Positions 21,648-33,703 of a stretch of 64,000 bases of DNA are shown here, one piece after another. The translations under genes and the position numbers were made by a program. This stretch comes from Ignelater luminosus (taxonomy: Eukaryota; Arthropoda; Insecta; Coleoptera; Elateridae). Below the pieces are notes generated by a model, which was given only the letters and a program-made list of their open reading frames with translations, searched no databases and was not told the DNA's origin. Position 1 is the stretch's first letter. Every line of letters starts with the position of its first letter. The DNA lies in the NCBI GenBank assembly GCA_011009095.1, contig VTPC01091060.1, positions 75,087 to 139,086 on the forward strand. The letters are read 5' to 3'.

Positions 21648-24611
21648 TTATTGAATGACTTTTTTAATATTTAATGATGGAACTGTTGTTCTAACTTTTC
21701 TACACATTAGTAGTTCTGCAGGAGAGAATCCTTGTTCTAAGGGAGCTGATCGATAAGCTAATAATCCCTCATATATATCCTCTGATTTCTTAATTAAATT
21801 TTTTGCAGTTTTGACTGCTGCTTCTGCGCACCCATTTGATTGACTATAATATGGACTGCTAGTTACAAAATTAAATTCATAAGTTTTTGCAAATTCTTTA
21901 AATTTACTTTGAAATTGTGGTCCGTTATCAGTTCTAACTGTTTTTGGAATGCCAAATCGAGCAAAAACTGCTTTACAATTTTGTATTACACATTCTTCTG
22001 TTAGATAGTTTAATTGAAGTAACTCAAAGTATTGAGAATAATAATCAACTATTATTAAGTACCATTTACCTTGTGCTTTAAGTAAATCCATACCTAATTT
22101 CTCCCAAGGCTGATCAGGGATTTTCTTCTTTATAAAGGGTTCTTTTTGATTTGTCCTATTCTCCACACAAGTTGGACAAAATTCATCTAAAGTATGTAAT
22201 TGTGTACTTAATTCTAACCACCAAACTGATTTTTTAGCCCTAGCTCTACACTTATTAATTCCTAAATGACCTTTGTGTAACTGTTGCAACACATACATCT
22301 GTAATGGTGGAGGTATTATAATACGATTTGCTTTTAATAAATAACCTTTATTGTATGAAATTTCAGATCTATACTGATAATAAGGTTGTAGATCTTTTGA
22401 TAATTTGGTTCTATCTGGCCAACCATTGGTACAGAATTCTTTTAATTGTTTACAAATTGGATCTTCTGTTTGAAATTGTTGGATCCTATCTAAAATATTT
22501 TGAGCGATAGAAATATTGCTAACTATCATATTCACATGTGCTTCAGTTGTTTCAAGCAATTCTTCGCCTATTTCATCTTTATCTACTTCTAATGGATTTC
22601 TTGAAAGACAATCTGCTACTACTAATTGTTTTCCTGGAAGATATTGTACTTTATAATTATATTTCATGAGACGTATTCTAAACCTTTGTAAACGTGGTGT
22701 TAATTCGTCTATATTTTTTTTCATTAATATCTGAACTAACGGTTTATGATCGGTCTCTAAAATGATCGGAATACCTAACACATATTCTTGAAACTTTTCT
22801 GTAGCCCAAGTTAATGCTAATGTTTCCTTTTCAATTTGAGCATACATGCGTTCAGTGTTTGTTAATGTTCTAGATGCATAACTTATAATTTGCCTGGTAC
22901 CCGTATCATCTTCTTGCATTAATGCACAACCTATCCCGTAAGATGAGCTATCTGCACTAACAATAATTTTCTTTGTACAATCATAATGAGCTAAACATGG
23001 AGCTTTTTGTAAAAGACTTTTTATTTTGTTAAATGCAGTTTTCTGATCAATAGCCCAAATGAATAATTGATTTGCCCTCAGTAAACTATTTAATGGTTCT
23101 AATTCCCTGCTTTTATTTGGAATGTATCTACCAACAAAGTTAACTAAACCTAAAAATCTTAAAAGTTCAGTTTTATTCTTTGGTTCCGTAAACTTACTTA
23201 TAGTTTCAATCCTGCTAGGCTCAATACTGATTCCTTCGGTGCTAACTACATGCCCTAAGAAATTAATTTTATTTACACCAAATACGCTTTTTGATTTGTT
23301 TATAGTAATTCCATTTTCACAGTAACGTTTTAAAACTTCTCTAAGAATCTTATCATGTTCCTCATTATCCTTTCCAAATACTAAAACATTGGTAATTCCC
23401 TCTAATGTTTGAGCTATTCTATTACTATAATACTCTGGTGCACTATTTAATCCAAAAGGACATCTTTTGTACATAAATCGCCCAAATGGTGTTATAAAAG
23501 TTGTTAAAGGTTTACTATCTTCAGTTAATTTTACTTGATAAAATCCTGAATTTGCATCTATCTTACTAAAGACTTTTGCACCTTTCACTTGGGACAATGT
23601 ATATTCAACTTTATGTATTGGAAACACTGGTCGATCTACAAACTTATTTAATTCAGTGAAATCTCCACAAATTCTTACCTTGTCACCTTTCGCAACAATT
23701 ACCATAGGAGCACAGAACTTGGTAGGAAAATCTACCGGTTCTATTACATCTAATTTTATCATTCTATCCAATTCTGCTTTAACTTTGTTTAGAAGTGGAA
23801 TAGGTACAATTCTAGGAGTTGTGAGTGCACGAGGTTTAGCATTTTCATTTACTTTGATCTCCATTTCTCCTTTAATTTTACCTAATTCCTTAAATACTTC
23901 TGGAAATTCTTTTTCTATTTGCACATTACCTACTATTTTAAGAATTTGTAGTTGTTTAATGGCATCGCACCCTAGAATTGGGTTTAACAAGTTATTTATA
24001 AAATATACATTTATAAATTTGCTTATTCTATTATAACATAGCTTCAATCTTGTGTAGCCCTGTACTTCCAATTCATGACCATCTGGTCCACAAGCTTTTC
24101 GAATTGGCTTACTTAGCTTAATATGAGGTTTTAATTCACTAGTACTGATACAAGTAATTTCAGATCCTGTATCTACTAAAAATTCTAAGTTTTTATTTAA
24201 TTCTGCTACTTCAATATCTACTTTAAATTGAGAATTATTCTGAAAACCTATTCTATTTACAATTAAATCACTAGCTTGTTCTACAACCTGTGTAACAAAG
24301 TTGACTTTACTTTTACAGACTTTCTCAAAATGTCCTAATCTTTTACAATTATGACAAACAGCATTCTTAGCTTTACATTGACTTTTGGGATGTCTGTAAA
24401 AATATCCACAATACTCACAGTTCTTTTGATTGTGTGATCGTTTTCCTTGTGGTGAACCTGACTTTGGTCGACCTGGTTCGTGCTTCTCAGACGACCTCTG
24501 TGTGACTTTTGTTTGTCTTCTTCCTTCGGTTTGTACACTGTTGATTTCTTTTGAACTTCTTATCTGCCGGGACTCTTTGTTTTGCATTTCCCCTTGCCTG
24601 CACATTTGCAC
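21648..24611 (-). pseudogene. Gypsy pol polyprotein ORF (987 codons) lacking RT YxDD box
   Basis: Domains in order: zinc knuckles CEYCGYFYRHPKSQC and CHNCKRLGHFEKVC (residues about 64-100); protease EFLVDTGSEITCIS (about 143-156); RT with GDKVRICGDFTELNKF, SKIDANSGFYQVKL and CPFGLNSAPEYYSN; RNase H with DSSSYGIGCALMQED, KETLALTWA and TDHKPL; integrase with the zinc-binding HKGHLG...CPTC, MDLLKAQGKWYLIIVDYYSQ, RTDNGPQF and CAEAAVK, so all three DDE residues are kept. The RT catalytic strand is missing: QTLEGITN runs directly into VLVFGKDNEEHDK, where relatives have about eight more residues including YxDD. The frame survives because a multiple of three bases is lost. An enzyme made from this ORF should not polymerise. 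The listed start is a GTG inside the reading frame; the true family frame continues up into gag. Confidence 0.9.
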
Positions 24612-24922
24612 AGCTTGTTGCAGTTTAATTCACTTTTCATTTGCATTTGTTCACTTAGTCTTGCATCTGCCATTCCAATTACTATACGATCCCGTATCAG
24701 TTCTTCTTTTATTTGTCCTGGTTTCATTTGTCCGTATTCACATGATTCTACCAATTTATGAAGGGCTGTAATGAAACTTTCTGCGGTTTCACCAGGTTGC
24801 TGAATTCGAGCATTAAATTTGTATCTTTCAAATACAACATTTACTCTCGGTTTAAAATGTTTATCGAAAGCAGATGCATGATTGTTACATAAACACAAAG
24901 CCACGTGGTTTCTTACAAGCAA
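24560..24922 (-). pseudogene. Gypsy gag fragment
   Basis: Retrotransposon gag piece with the typical block FDKHFKPRVNVVFERYKFNA and QQPGETAESFITALHKLVES, then IRDRIVIGMADARLSEQMQM. Around 24,633 the frame changes: the expected continuation (LQQAVQMCRQGE) is read in the pol frame, so gag and pol were one ORF in the parent and are split here by a frameshift. The upstream part of gag is missing. Confidence 0.85.
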
Positions 24923-24950
24923 ATTTTAATATCTGTTTAAATCTCGTCTA

Positions 24951-26849
24951 CCTCAGCATAATCACAAATATAAAAGAAAAATAAAAATAGATAATTGAGT
25001 TCACGTCACCCTCAACATGGTATTTTTCAATAAAAATCAGATGTATTTTACATCAACAGGAAAGTAATTTTAGTCTCCGATCCATCTCACCCCTTTGGTA
25101 GCCACAACTCAAGAGAGCGCGCGTTTTTTCCCCAACCCCCAACATCCCTTCCTATCGCCAACCCCATCCCACTCTTCCCAAACATTTCAAAGATGCAGTG
25201 ATGGTAACCTATTTTTCTTTCTAACGCGCAAAATTTAAAATTTAAACCTGGATATCACAATATATTATTATATTTATATCTAAAAACTAGAGAAATAAGA
25301 CCAATAATAAAACTACAAAAATAAAATTTTGCATTTTTTTTGTGGCCTGATTCCTCCTTACATAGTCCTCAAAACAATCTAAATAAGTCTACTGGACATG
25401 TAGGGGACGTTCTCGGGAATTACGAATTTGTAACATTAATCGTACTCAGGACGTCTTTTGGAAGTCTACCGACCTGAATAGGAACTCCTGGGGAAGTGCG
25501 AAGGTCGGAGAATAGTTTTTCTTAGGACATACTTAGGACGTCTTTGTGTTATCTGGGTTCTACATAGAAATCGTGAAGTATCATCATCAATAACCATTAG
25601 TTATATCTATCATACTCCCGGTCACGTTTCCATTGGCTATTAAAATATATGAGAAAGATGAAATGAACTTGACGTACTTTTACTTAAGTTGTCAATTTGC
25701 TTAGCGTTCGAATATTATGAACAGGGCGCAATTATAAGAGAATATTAAATTATTTCGAGAATGTTACCGTGTATTTATTATCTTTTACAATACAACTTTT
25801 TGTCTGCTGCTTTTGTAGACAGATTCATTGCCACTTTTAAACAAAAATTATAATCAAAATCAAATGGCATCAGTAATTCACTTTAGATTATGCAACCCAA
25901 CCTACACTTCTATGAAGAAGTTTAAACCATAAAGAAAATACAAACTCCACTTACCTACTACACATCAGGTTGACAGCTTTTTGTTTCATTTGGATTACTT
26001 TTATATTTGTCGTTATTATTTAATTAAGTTATTACCTCACATTAGTAGTCCAAAAAATAAAAAGTATCTACAGATCACTGTATTTATTTTACAATTACTA
26101 TCTTTTTGTTTTATAAACAAGGTATTATTTCATTATTTGCCACATACACATTAGTAATTTTGTTTGTTAAGTAAAAAACAATAATCGTCGGTAGATACTC
26201 CAAGCATTTTGATAGTGAAATGTAAACTAAACACACTCTGATATTTTACCAGTTGTTATGTTTTTATTTACCTTTACTTTCTTGTAAAGCAGACTAATAT
26301 TTTCTTATTTCTAATTACATTTCCCATTTCATGTCAGGATGGTCAATACGTATCCTTTCTTTAACTAAATTAAAAAAAATAGAGAAAAATCTCAATTGTG
26401 GTAGATGCAATTCATCGAATTTTGTAAAGTAAACTAAATTATACAGGGCTTTTTTCAGATACCTAGTCATGCGGTGGCTTCCGAAATAATGCCAAAAATA
26501 AACTGCTTATCTTGTATTGAAAGATATAGTACAGAATGTCAAAGTTCTATTAAATATCTTGGAAGTAAAACCCATAGATTTTCGATGTCGTCTTGACTGT
26601 AAGTATAAGATATCCATCATTTGTGCGAACGTGGAGACATCGGAATTTGCGTTCACAGGGAGTGGAGCTTCGTCTTACGTCTTCCGCTTGTCCTCAGTAC
26701 GCGAGATCTCATCCTAGGTTGTGTCGATGTCGATGGAAATGATTACTGCAGGATTTCAATAGTAAATGAGTCGAGAGCTTCCTGCATTGTTGGTTCTTCC
26801 TTTGGGAGAACTGATAGTTCTTAGGACGTCGCAGACCACTCTAGAATGC
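24951..26849. other. Non-coding spacer with a short repeated aggacgtct motif
   Basis: No gene recognised. Between 25,380 and 25,560 the sequence is less AT-rich than its surroundings and repeats aggacgtct (near 25,447 and 25,533) with related ggacatg/ggacata steps, which looks like the edge of an unidentified repeat. The rest is AT-rich. Confidence 0.35.
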
Positions 26850-28200
26850 AGTTTTGAAGTACGACCCTTCATAATTGTGGCATACCGGAGAGTGAAAGAG
26901 TTTGTGAATCTAATGATGAATGATGGGTGTTACTATGGCTTGCGCTGGGTGATGATTCTTGTTTATCCAGCGGTGGTTATAGTTTATTTTTTCTGTCAGA
27001 GTGGGATGATGAGGCTCCCCGGGTGTTATAGGTGTTGAGAGGATTTCTTTTCGGGGTCACCAGTTATTTCTACCGCAATTTGCCAGTACGCTGATGTAAA
27101 TAATTCTGAACGTAATGCTGTCTAAACTTTTCTGTTTGTCTCTAGCTGGTGAAGGTGACAGGCAAAAGGTAATACTACCCGTTCATAGATCATTGAGATC
27201 GTCCTCGAAGGGGTCCATTCGCTCTACAACAATGATTACATTTTGAACTATTCAAAGATTTGATAACCCCTTGGATAGCCATATCTCGAATACTTTTTTC
27301 TTCTTCTTCTTGTTTTGTTTATGGTAGCCTTCTTGGGTGTTGTCGTATAAGTTGGGCATTTCCAGTATTGATCTTATTGGTCAGTTCTGCCCTTAAGTCT
27401 TTCCTACAAAGCAAATATGTCTTGAAAATGGCCAATCAAATTATTTACCTTACCTCTTGTATGATCTGTGCATTTGTAGACCTTCTCGAAAATGAATGAC
27501 TTCCAGTTGTCCATACAGCGTACTATAGAAGATACGAGTACGCAGGAACCGATTACGGTGCTTCAACATCGTCGAGGATAGGTGGAGAGCAACGAAGTAT
27601 TCTTTCAGGTCTAAGGTGCACCTAAACTTCTTCATCAAGTCCATTCCCAAGATGACTTCGTCAGCTATGTCAGCTACCAACAGCACTTGATGCTTACAAC
27701 TCTCAAAACCAGTACCGATTTTCACCGTTAGCTCTCCAAAGACAGCAGCAGTTTACAGTTTCTGCTACTCCTGGGTCTATTAATAACGACAGCTTTTTTT
27801 AAAAATTGGCGCCATCGATGTAAAGGCTGTTCGGCTGGTGTGGCAACAGTCACTTAGATGGTAATAAAATACTTTACATCAATTTTCGGGGCAATAGGAT
27901 ACGCCAGTCTAATTGGACGTGTTATTTCCGCTTCGAGTTCTTGCAAGTTCTCTTCATGTTTTTGAATTCTGGTTTTCAGTTGCGCATAACAAACTTTCTC
28001 GAGCTGTAGCGTATCTCCAAGCCCGACGCCAGATAATCAAAGTCTCTTTGCAGATGATCAGAGCAGTACGCAGCATATCTAGAGCATCCTCACGTAAAGC
28101 CACTATCATAGCTATTGCTTTCTGTTATCCTGTCGAACCATTATCTACAGCAGCCATCTGGAACTATTTTGTCTTTCCTTTGACTGTGTCGATTTAACAC
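26850..28200 (-). mobile_element. Old Gypsy-type retrotransposon remnant
   Basis: Minus-strand fragments in several frames: gag-like KAIAMIVALREDALDML, AQLKTRIQKHEENLQELEAE and IRLAYPIAP (28,140-27,890); protease-end AAVFGELTVKIGTGFESCKH and ADIADEVILGMDLMKKFRCT (27,750-27,620); then VNNLIGHFQDIF, WTPSRTISMIYERV (27,240-27,200) and an RT-like SELFTSAYWQIAVE block near 27,110-27,060. Many stops and frame changes. Older than the neighbouring Gypsy and not the same family. Confidence 0.7.
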
Positions 28201-28584
28201 ACGTTTTGAAGTGGCAATGATGTCCATAATCACAAAGGAATTTATGTATATCAACTGTACAATTGATGGGAGGTGTACAGTGTACAGCGTAGTACATCTT
28301 CAGTTGTTTTCATTCGCGTCCCTTGACTTGACTTCCATGGCAAGGTACCTTTCCATGTGAAGTTACAAAAAAGGTGCCACCAGGCATTACTTTCAAAATT
28401 TTCTCTAAAAAATAAAAACTGATTAAATACTTTTTCTTTTTGTTTTTGTACTGAGTACGGACTTGACAACGAGCAGAATGTGTTTTGAGGATTTCCCTGT
28501 AGTTTCTGATATTGAGCGGATTGAAGCATCATTAATGCCTTTTTCTTTTTGGGGCCCAGGTGCAATATATAATAAACGAATATA

Positions 28585-29870
28585 GTACACTTCTAGACAA
28601 AATTAACGCATCAACAAAACTTTTCATTATAACTTTTATTTTTGCAAAGTTATAAATCATACTACATACGTGATATTATAATTAACCGATTTTAACTAAT
28701 GTTTGATAAATTAGAATGGTATTGTCGGTAAAAGACATGAATAAATAACAGAAGAAACAGCAGTGTTAAATGCAACAACAACGGTGTCGATGAGAAGCTT
28801 TAAATAAATTGAAGAAGTTAAATCGTAAGAATTTAAATTCAGTAGCGAAGCTCTTATCACTGCTTCCATATGTCTGGGCATGCTATTAATCAAGTTGTGA
28901 ATGGTTTCCAAGGGAATATTCTTCCATTCAACAAGAACGACTTGTTCGAGTTCCCTAAAATTCATTGGAGCAGGTATGTGACGCCTAACTGATCGGTTTA
29001 GTGCATCCTGTAGATGCTCTATGGGGTTCATATCTGGGCTTCTTGGTAGCTAGTCCATAGTTGGAATATTCATGAATCAAAGGTAGTCGAGTACCCCTCT
29101 AGCAACGTGGGGCCAAGCGTTATCCTGCATAAAAATGAAATAGTCTCCAGAAAATGAGGCAAATAGCATCACATGTTCTTTTAGGATGTTTTTTACGTAG
29201 AAATGTACATTCATGGATCTCCTCCGTATAGGAACCAAATTTGTGCTACCATAGAAACAAATTCCTCTCCAGAACATTATTGATCCACCACAAAATGGTA
29301 TCCTTGGAGAGATATTGCTGGCAGCAAACCTCTCTCCTGGCTTGCGCCAGACTCGTTGACGCCCACCTGGTGAATTAAGACTTTCTCTTGTTTCATCGGA
29401 AAACAAAACTCGCTTCCAGTCGTCAATGGTCCAATTTACGTGTTCCCTTGCAAAACGCAATCTAGTAACTCTGTGTTCCCTGGCGAGCAGTGGCGCAGTA
29501 GCTGGTTTCTACTGTCTAATCCTTCTTCATTATGCCTTCTTCCGACCGTTCGCGCAAAAACTGTTACATTTCGAGCTGCTGTTAAAGCTCTGCTTAGCTC
29601 TAAACTGGTAGAACGCCTATTTCTTAAGGCAACTTGCATAAGATATCGCTCATCTCTTGCATCTGTAGACTTCTTATAACCTTGTCCTGAGATTCTACAG
29701 TAACTTCCAAAATTATTGAAACGTTTAATTGTTTGACTAATTGTTGATTGTCTAACTCTTAACAAATTAGCCACATATCGCTATCTATGTCCCTTATTAA
29801 TAATTACCGCTTTTACGGCTTCATCTTCTTATGATTCATTCTCTCTACTCTATGTTTACTTGATAAAGGG
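28585..29870 (-). mobile_element. Tc1-family DNA transposon, decayed
   Basis: Transposase on the minus strand. The N-terminal helix-turn-helix region is at 29,774-29,460 (VRQSTISQTIKRFNNFGSYC, GQGYKKSTDARDERYL). After a frame change near 29,455 the catalytic half runs 29,460-28,711: HVNWTIDDWKRVLFSDETR (first Asp), FIFMQDNAWPHVARGV (second Asp), then MNPIEHLQDALNR (catalytic Glu). Thirty-four residues separate the second Asp and the Glu if the two in-frame stops between them are counted, the DD34E spacing of Tc1. The left end at 28,585-28,615 (acacttctagacaaaatt) is Tc1-terminus-like. I could not find its inverted partner beyond 29,870, so the right terminus seems lost. Confidence 0.85.
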
Positions 29871-30229
29871 TTTCATTCACTTAATGACATTCAATTAAAA
29901 ACAATCACTAGAAAATCTGAACTTATTGCCTTTTAAAGATCACTTTAAGCAGTGTTTAATATTTTATTAACAGTTGCAAAATGTTACTTTAAATCTGTCA
30001 AACAGTTGCAATTGTTTATCAGCAGTGGCAGAGGATATCCTGGGCTACCTATACAAAATGTTTAATGATTTAAAACTTCAGAAATGTACAAGTAATAATG
30101 AAAAGCCTTGTTGCTGCGTTAATTTTGTCCAGCAGTTTATTATACAAGTGCAGACACGTAGCCACTTGTAGCTAAGTACAAGTTTCTAAAACTAACTTAA
30201 AGCTAATATCTGACAGTTTTTGCGAGTTG

Positions 30230-31500
30230 AATCCTGTTTCTCCCAATAAAGAAGAAAACATCATTAGGGTACCTCCGTCTTTTTCAGGAGCACTGCTTCG
30301 CATTTTTCTGGGGCTATCTGCAGTTTGTGTTCTTCCATACAGTTTGAAATCCTGGAAAGGCTATCATTAACTTAATTAACCAATTCCGTACGTTGGTTGA
30401 CTTTCACTATCAGGCCAGATCATTAGCGAGGCCAATGGTTCTGGATCCTCTTGGCAATGGCAAGTTTAATACTCCGTCGTACAGTAGGTTCCACAGTGTT
30501 GGTCCTAGGACAGACCCCTGCGGAACCCCCGCACTTATTTTGATTTTATGACTTTTGTCTATCTTGATCTGCCTTATGCTTAGGTATTGCGCGGTAAGTT
30601 TAACCAGATAAGTCGATATTTTTTTGTCGTCTATTTTTTTCCAATATAATACTCCAATCGGTCATATTGAACGCATTACGTACCTCAATGATAACTAAAA
30701 CGCACCATTGACGTTGTTCTTCTTTAGACAGGGTTATTACCTTCTCCAGGGCTTGTATGGTGGATTGCCCCTTCCTGAAGTTTTGATTACCATCGAGCAT
30801 TTCTTGTGCAAGGTCCTTTCTTACGGATTTAATCTTCCTATCCCCCTTTATAATTCCGCTCCGTAGATTTGCCAGTCTACTATCTTCTGGGACGTTTCCA
30901 TTGTTCTTTGATCCGGTGCAGGTATTCTTGGATTTTCGCTTCCCTCACCTGTTTGAACCTTGAAGAGAATGTTCCTATAGTCGGATAAGTTTTCTTCATC
31001 GATTACCTTCTAATTCTTTATTTTTCGTGGCATATTTTTAGTACTTATAGTCAGGTCGATGATCGATTGTGATCTGCCCTTGACAAACGTTGCTACTTCT
31101 CCGGTATTTATCACCTTGTAAGAGCTATTTTTCCACTATGTTGCCCCTTGCATCTATCGCTTCCAATTCCCACATGTATGACTTTGCATTGAAGTTTTTG
31201 CATATTATGATTTTACTATTATTCTTATGCGACCTGATACTACCCGTTAGGTTACTAAATAATTCGCTATATTCTTCTTCCTGGACGTTCGGTGATATAT
31301 GTAAATGTATATATGTTCCGCTCTTATCCATAAATAACCAAGCCCTGACCCCATTTCATTAGCACCGCTTACTGTTCTCAGTAACAAGTCATATGCCGGT
31401 CTCCTTCTGTTTACTTTACTTACTTGTAGTATTTTCCAGTCTGTTTGTTTTTCCGTTTTACTGTTTGTATTGGTTGGAAATACCCTGATTATTTGTTTTA
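30230..31500 (-). mobile_element. R1-clade-like LINE fragment
   Basis: Minus-strand pieces: endonuclease with YIHLHISPNVQEEEYSELFS and KNFNAKSYMWEL (31,331-31,125); RT with GNQNFRKGQSTIQALEKVIT and VIIEVRNAFNMTDW (30,800-30,600); the SAGVPQGSVLGPTLWN block (about 30,530-30,480); polymerase box LANDLALIV (about 30,430-30,410) where relatives have ADD; and MEEHKLQIAPEKCEAVLL (about 30,340-30,270). The catalytic Asp to Asn change plus frame breaks make it inactive. The FRKGQSTxxA and VxNAFN style is that of R1/jockey-group elements. Other R1-like LINEs insert in rDNA, but nothing ribosomal is visible here. Confidence 0.75.
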
Positions 31501-31589
31501 AGCGCTTTCTACTGTCTTAGTCGGCAGTCTCTTGGTCTTTCCAAGAATTAGTTTCCTATAATGAGGGCATTTTGTTTGATCCGCTCTGG

Positions 31590-32345
31590 GGTGATACGGG
31601 CCTGTCGGACCTGTTAGACTTTCCAGCCTTTCGGGTCTTTCGGATCTGTTGGGCTGTTTGGAACTTGTGAGCCGTCGGGTGTTTTGTACTTCTTGGTCTT
31701 TCGAGTCTTCTCGGTTTATCAGGCCGTTTGAATCTATCGAGCCTGTCAGGTCACACGGCCGTTCGGACCTGCCGGCCTTTTTGGACTTTTTAAGCCTGTT
31801 GGATTGTTCGGACCGTCAGGCCTTTTAAATTTCTCGGCTATTCAGGTCTATGGATCTGTTTGGATCTTTTGGTTCTGTTAAGACATACGGGTCTGTCGGG
31901 CTGTTAGGACCTATTGGGGCTTTTTTAACTGTTCAGGCCTGTCAGATTGTTCGGGCCGTCAGGCATTTTAAATTTCTCGGCTATTTAGGTCTAATGGGCC
32001 GTTTGGATCTTTTGGTCCTGTTAAGACATACGGGTCTGTTGGGATGTTAGGGCCTATTGGGCTTTTTGGACCGTTCTGTTTGGACTTCGGGTCTATCGGA
32101 CTGTTTGGATCTTTTGGTCCTGTCGGACCTCTCGGGCCTGTTAGGCCATACGGGCTGTTAGGGACTGTCGGTCTTTTTAGACCGTTCGGGCCATCGGGTC
32201 TGTCGGGCCTTTTGAATTTCTCGACCTTTTGGACTTTTTTGTCAGGCCATTTCGTCCTTTCCGGCTGGTCGCGCCGATCAAGAAGTTACCGGGTTTTTCT
32301 CAGGTCACGTCAAGTTTGTCACCAGTCCGGGCCGGGTCGGGTCTA
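31590..32345 (+). repeat. Degenerate 9-bp minisatellite encoding Gly-X-Y
   Basis: About 750 bp dominated by variants of a 9-bp unit (ggn ctn ttt / ggn cct gty), far richer in G, C and T than its AT-rich surroundings. In the best frame it reads collagen-like triplets, for example GSIGLFGSFGPVGPLGPV at about 32,090-32,145. A higher-order unit is also present: ttaagacatacgggtctgt occurs at 31,878 and 32,021 (143 bp apart), and ttttaaatttctcggctatt at 31,823 and again 143 bp later. Frames are broken and no start, splice sites or collagen telopeptides are seen, so I treat it as a repeat rather than a collagen gene. Confidence 0.7.
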
Positions 32346-33703
32346 GAAATTTCGGTCCGTGCAGGGTTCTAACAGGTAGTACCTTTCCGCACACTAATAC
32401 TGCAGTATTTAGATATTTTGCAGATATAGTTCTAATTCCGTTCTAAAATTTGGGTGACACATAGAAAATGTATTTGAGAATAGAGTGAAATTTTTTTAAA
32501 TTTTTAGACAATCGGGTTAACGCCCTAATTTTCTTCAAGAAAACTGATCTCTAAAACACAAAGTTTGTTTTTAATTAGTTATATCCTGATATTTATTTAG
32601 TGTAAACGCTCATCTTTTAAGCTTTAGAATAATCGAAGTTGAAAGTTTTTCTGTTGTCTAATAAAAGAAAAACAAAGTTTTTATACTAAGGGATGCACAA
32701 ATTCTCTAAAACTTACATGCAGAATAAAATTAAAAATTATGACATGACTGTTCGATTTCACGTAGAATGGTTCCTTTACAGTTTATTACTGTACCTATCG
32801 ATTTGCTTGTAGAATAAAATAGAATCTTAATTGTAAGATTTTGAAGTGTTTATCTTCGAGTATCCAAAATTTAAATTTCTTTTATTTCCATTTTTGAATA
32901 TTAGGTTTAGGAAAACCAAGGAGAAACATGAAAAGTAACGGTTAATAAAAATTCTAATTTTCTTATGACGTTTATCATTAGCTGCAAGTCTTTTCAGTTC
33001 GAAACACAATAAATTAATATACATTATTATTAATATTATTATTATAAATTTTTATTAGGTAGTATATGGTATACTAAATACGAATGAAAACACAACTAAT
33101 ATGTTTTATATTATTGTCATATTGAGCATTTTACAGGTACAAAATAAATAAACAGGCTAAAAATAAATACTACATAAATAATTACAAATAAATAATTAAA
33201 CACATAATTTAATGTTGTAGCAGCTTACAACAAAATACAGTCTGTTTCTAAATATTATAAAATAATTACTACATTTATTACGAATTTTGTTTAACTCCAC
33301 AAACAAAGACAACAAATCTTTTATCTTTTTGTTCAAAAGCTCTAAAAAGCATTTTGCGTTTAACATCTAATATGCTGCAAGCATAATAGCCAGTTATAAT
33401 TCATAATTTATTCCTTTTTTGCATGAACATTAAACGAAGCATGCAACAACAGTTGCAAATAATTAACGGCATTAGAGAATGTTAAAAAGAAATTAAAAAC
33501 ACTGAACTCTTTCAAATACATAAATTGAAAAAAATGTTCTTATTATTGTATTGTCAAGAAATAATACAAAATGGTACATTTTAAACAACAATCAGTAGTT
33601 AATACTTATTAAATGTGCATAAACTCACTTTCATTTGCTGAAACATAATCTATTAATCATTGAACTTAATTAATAGAATTCTAGATAAATAAAATAAATA
33701 TTA
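32346..33703. other. 3' flank of Osiris gene, no gene seen
   Basis: AT-rich sequence with long a/t runs and no coding signal. The portion nearest 33,703 presumably holds the Osiris 3' UTR. Confidence 0.4.

Larger units (their letters stand above)
20940..24950 (-). mobile_element. Gypsy-superfamily LTR retrotransposon, 5'-truncated
   Basis: Order on the minus strand: partial gag, CCHC zinc knuckle, aspartic protease, RT, RNase H, integrase, C-terminal tail, polypurine tract (21,116-21,127), 3' LTR (from 21,115 down to about 20,940). The gag N-terminus and 5' LTR are missing above about 24,950. Lesions are two frameshifts (near 24,633 and 21,655) and an in-frame loss of the RT catalytic box. 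The rest of pol is open over 987 codons, so the copy is fairly young. It abuts the Transib-like remnant; no Transib continuation was found beyond it. Confidence 0.9.

Noticed and set aside
31850..32346. Collagen gene
   Set aside because: Gly-X-Y runs exist, but frames are broken, X and Y are mostly Leu/Phe/Pro, and there are no non-collagenous ends or splice sites; a minisatellite explains it better.
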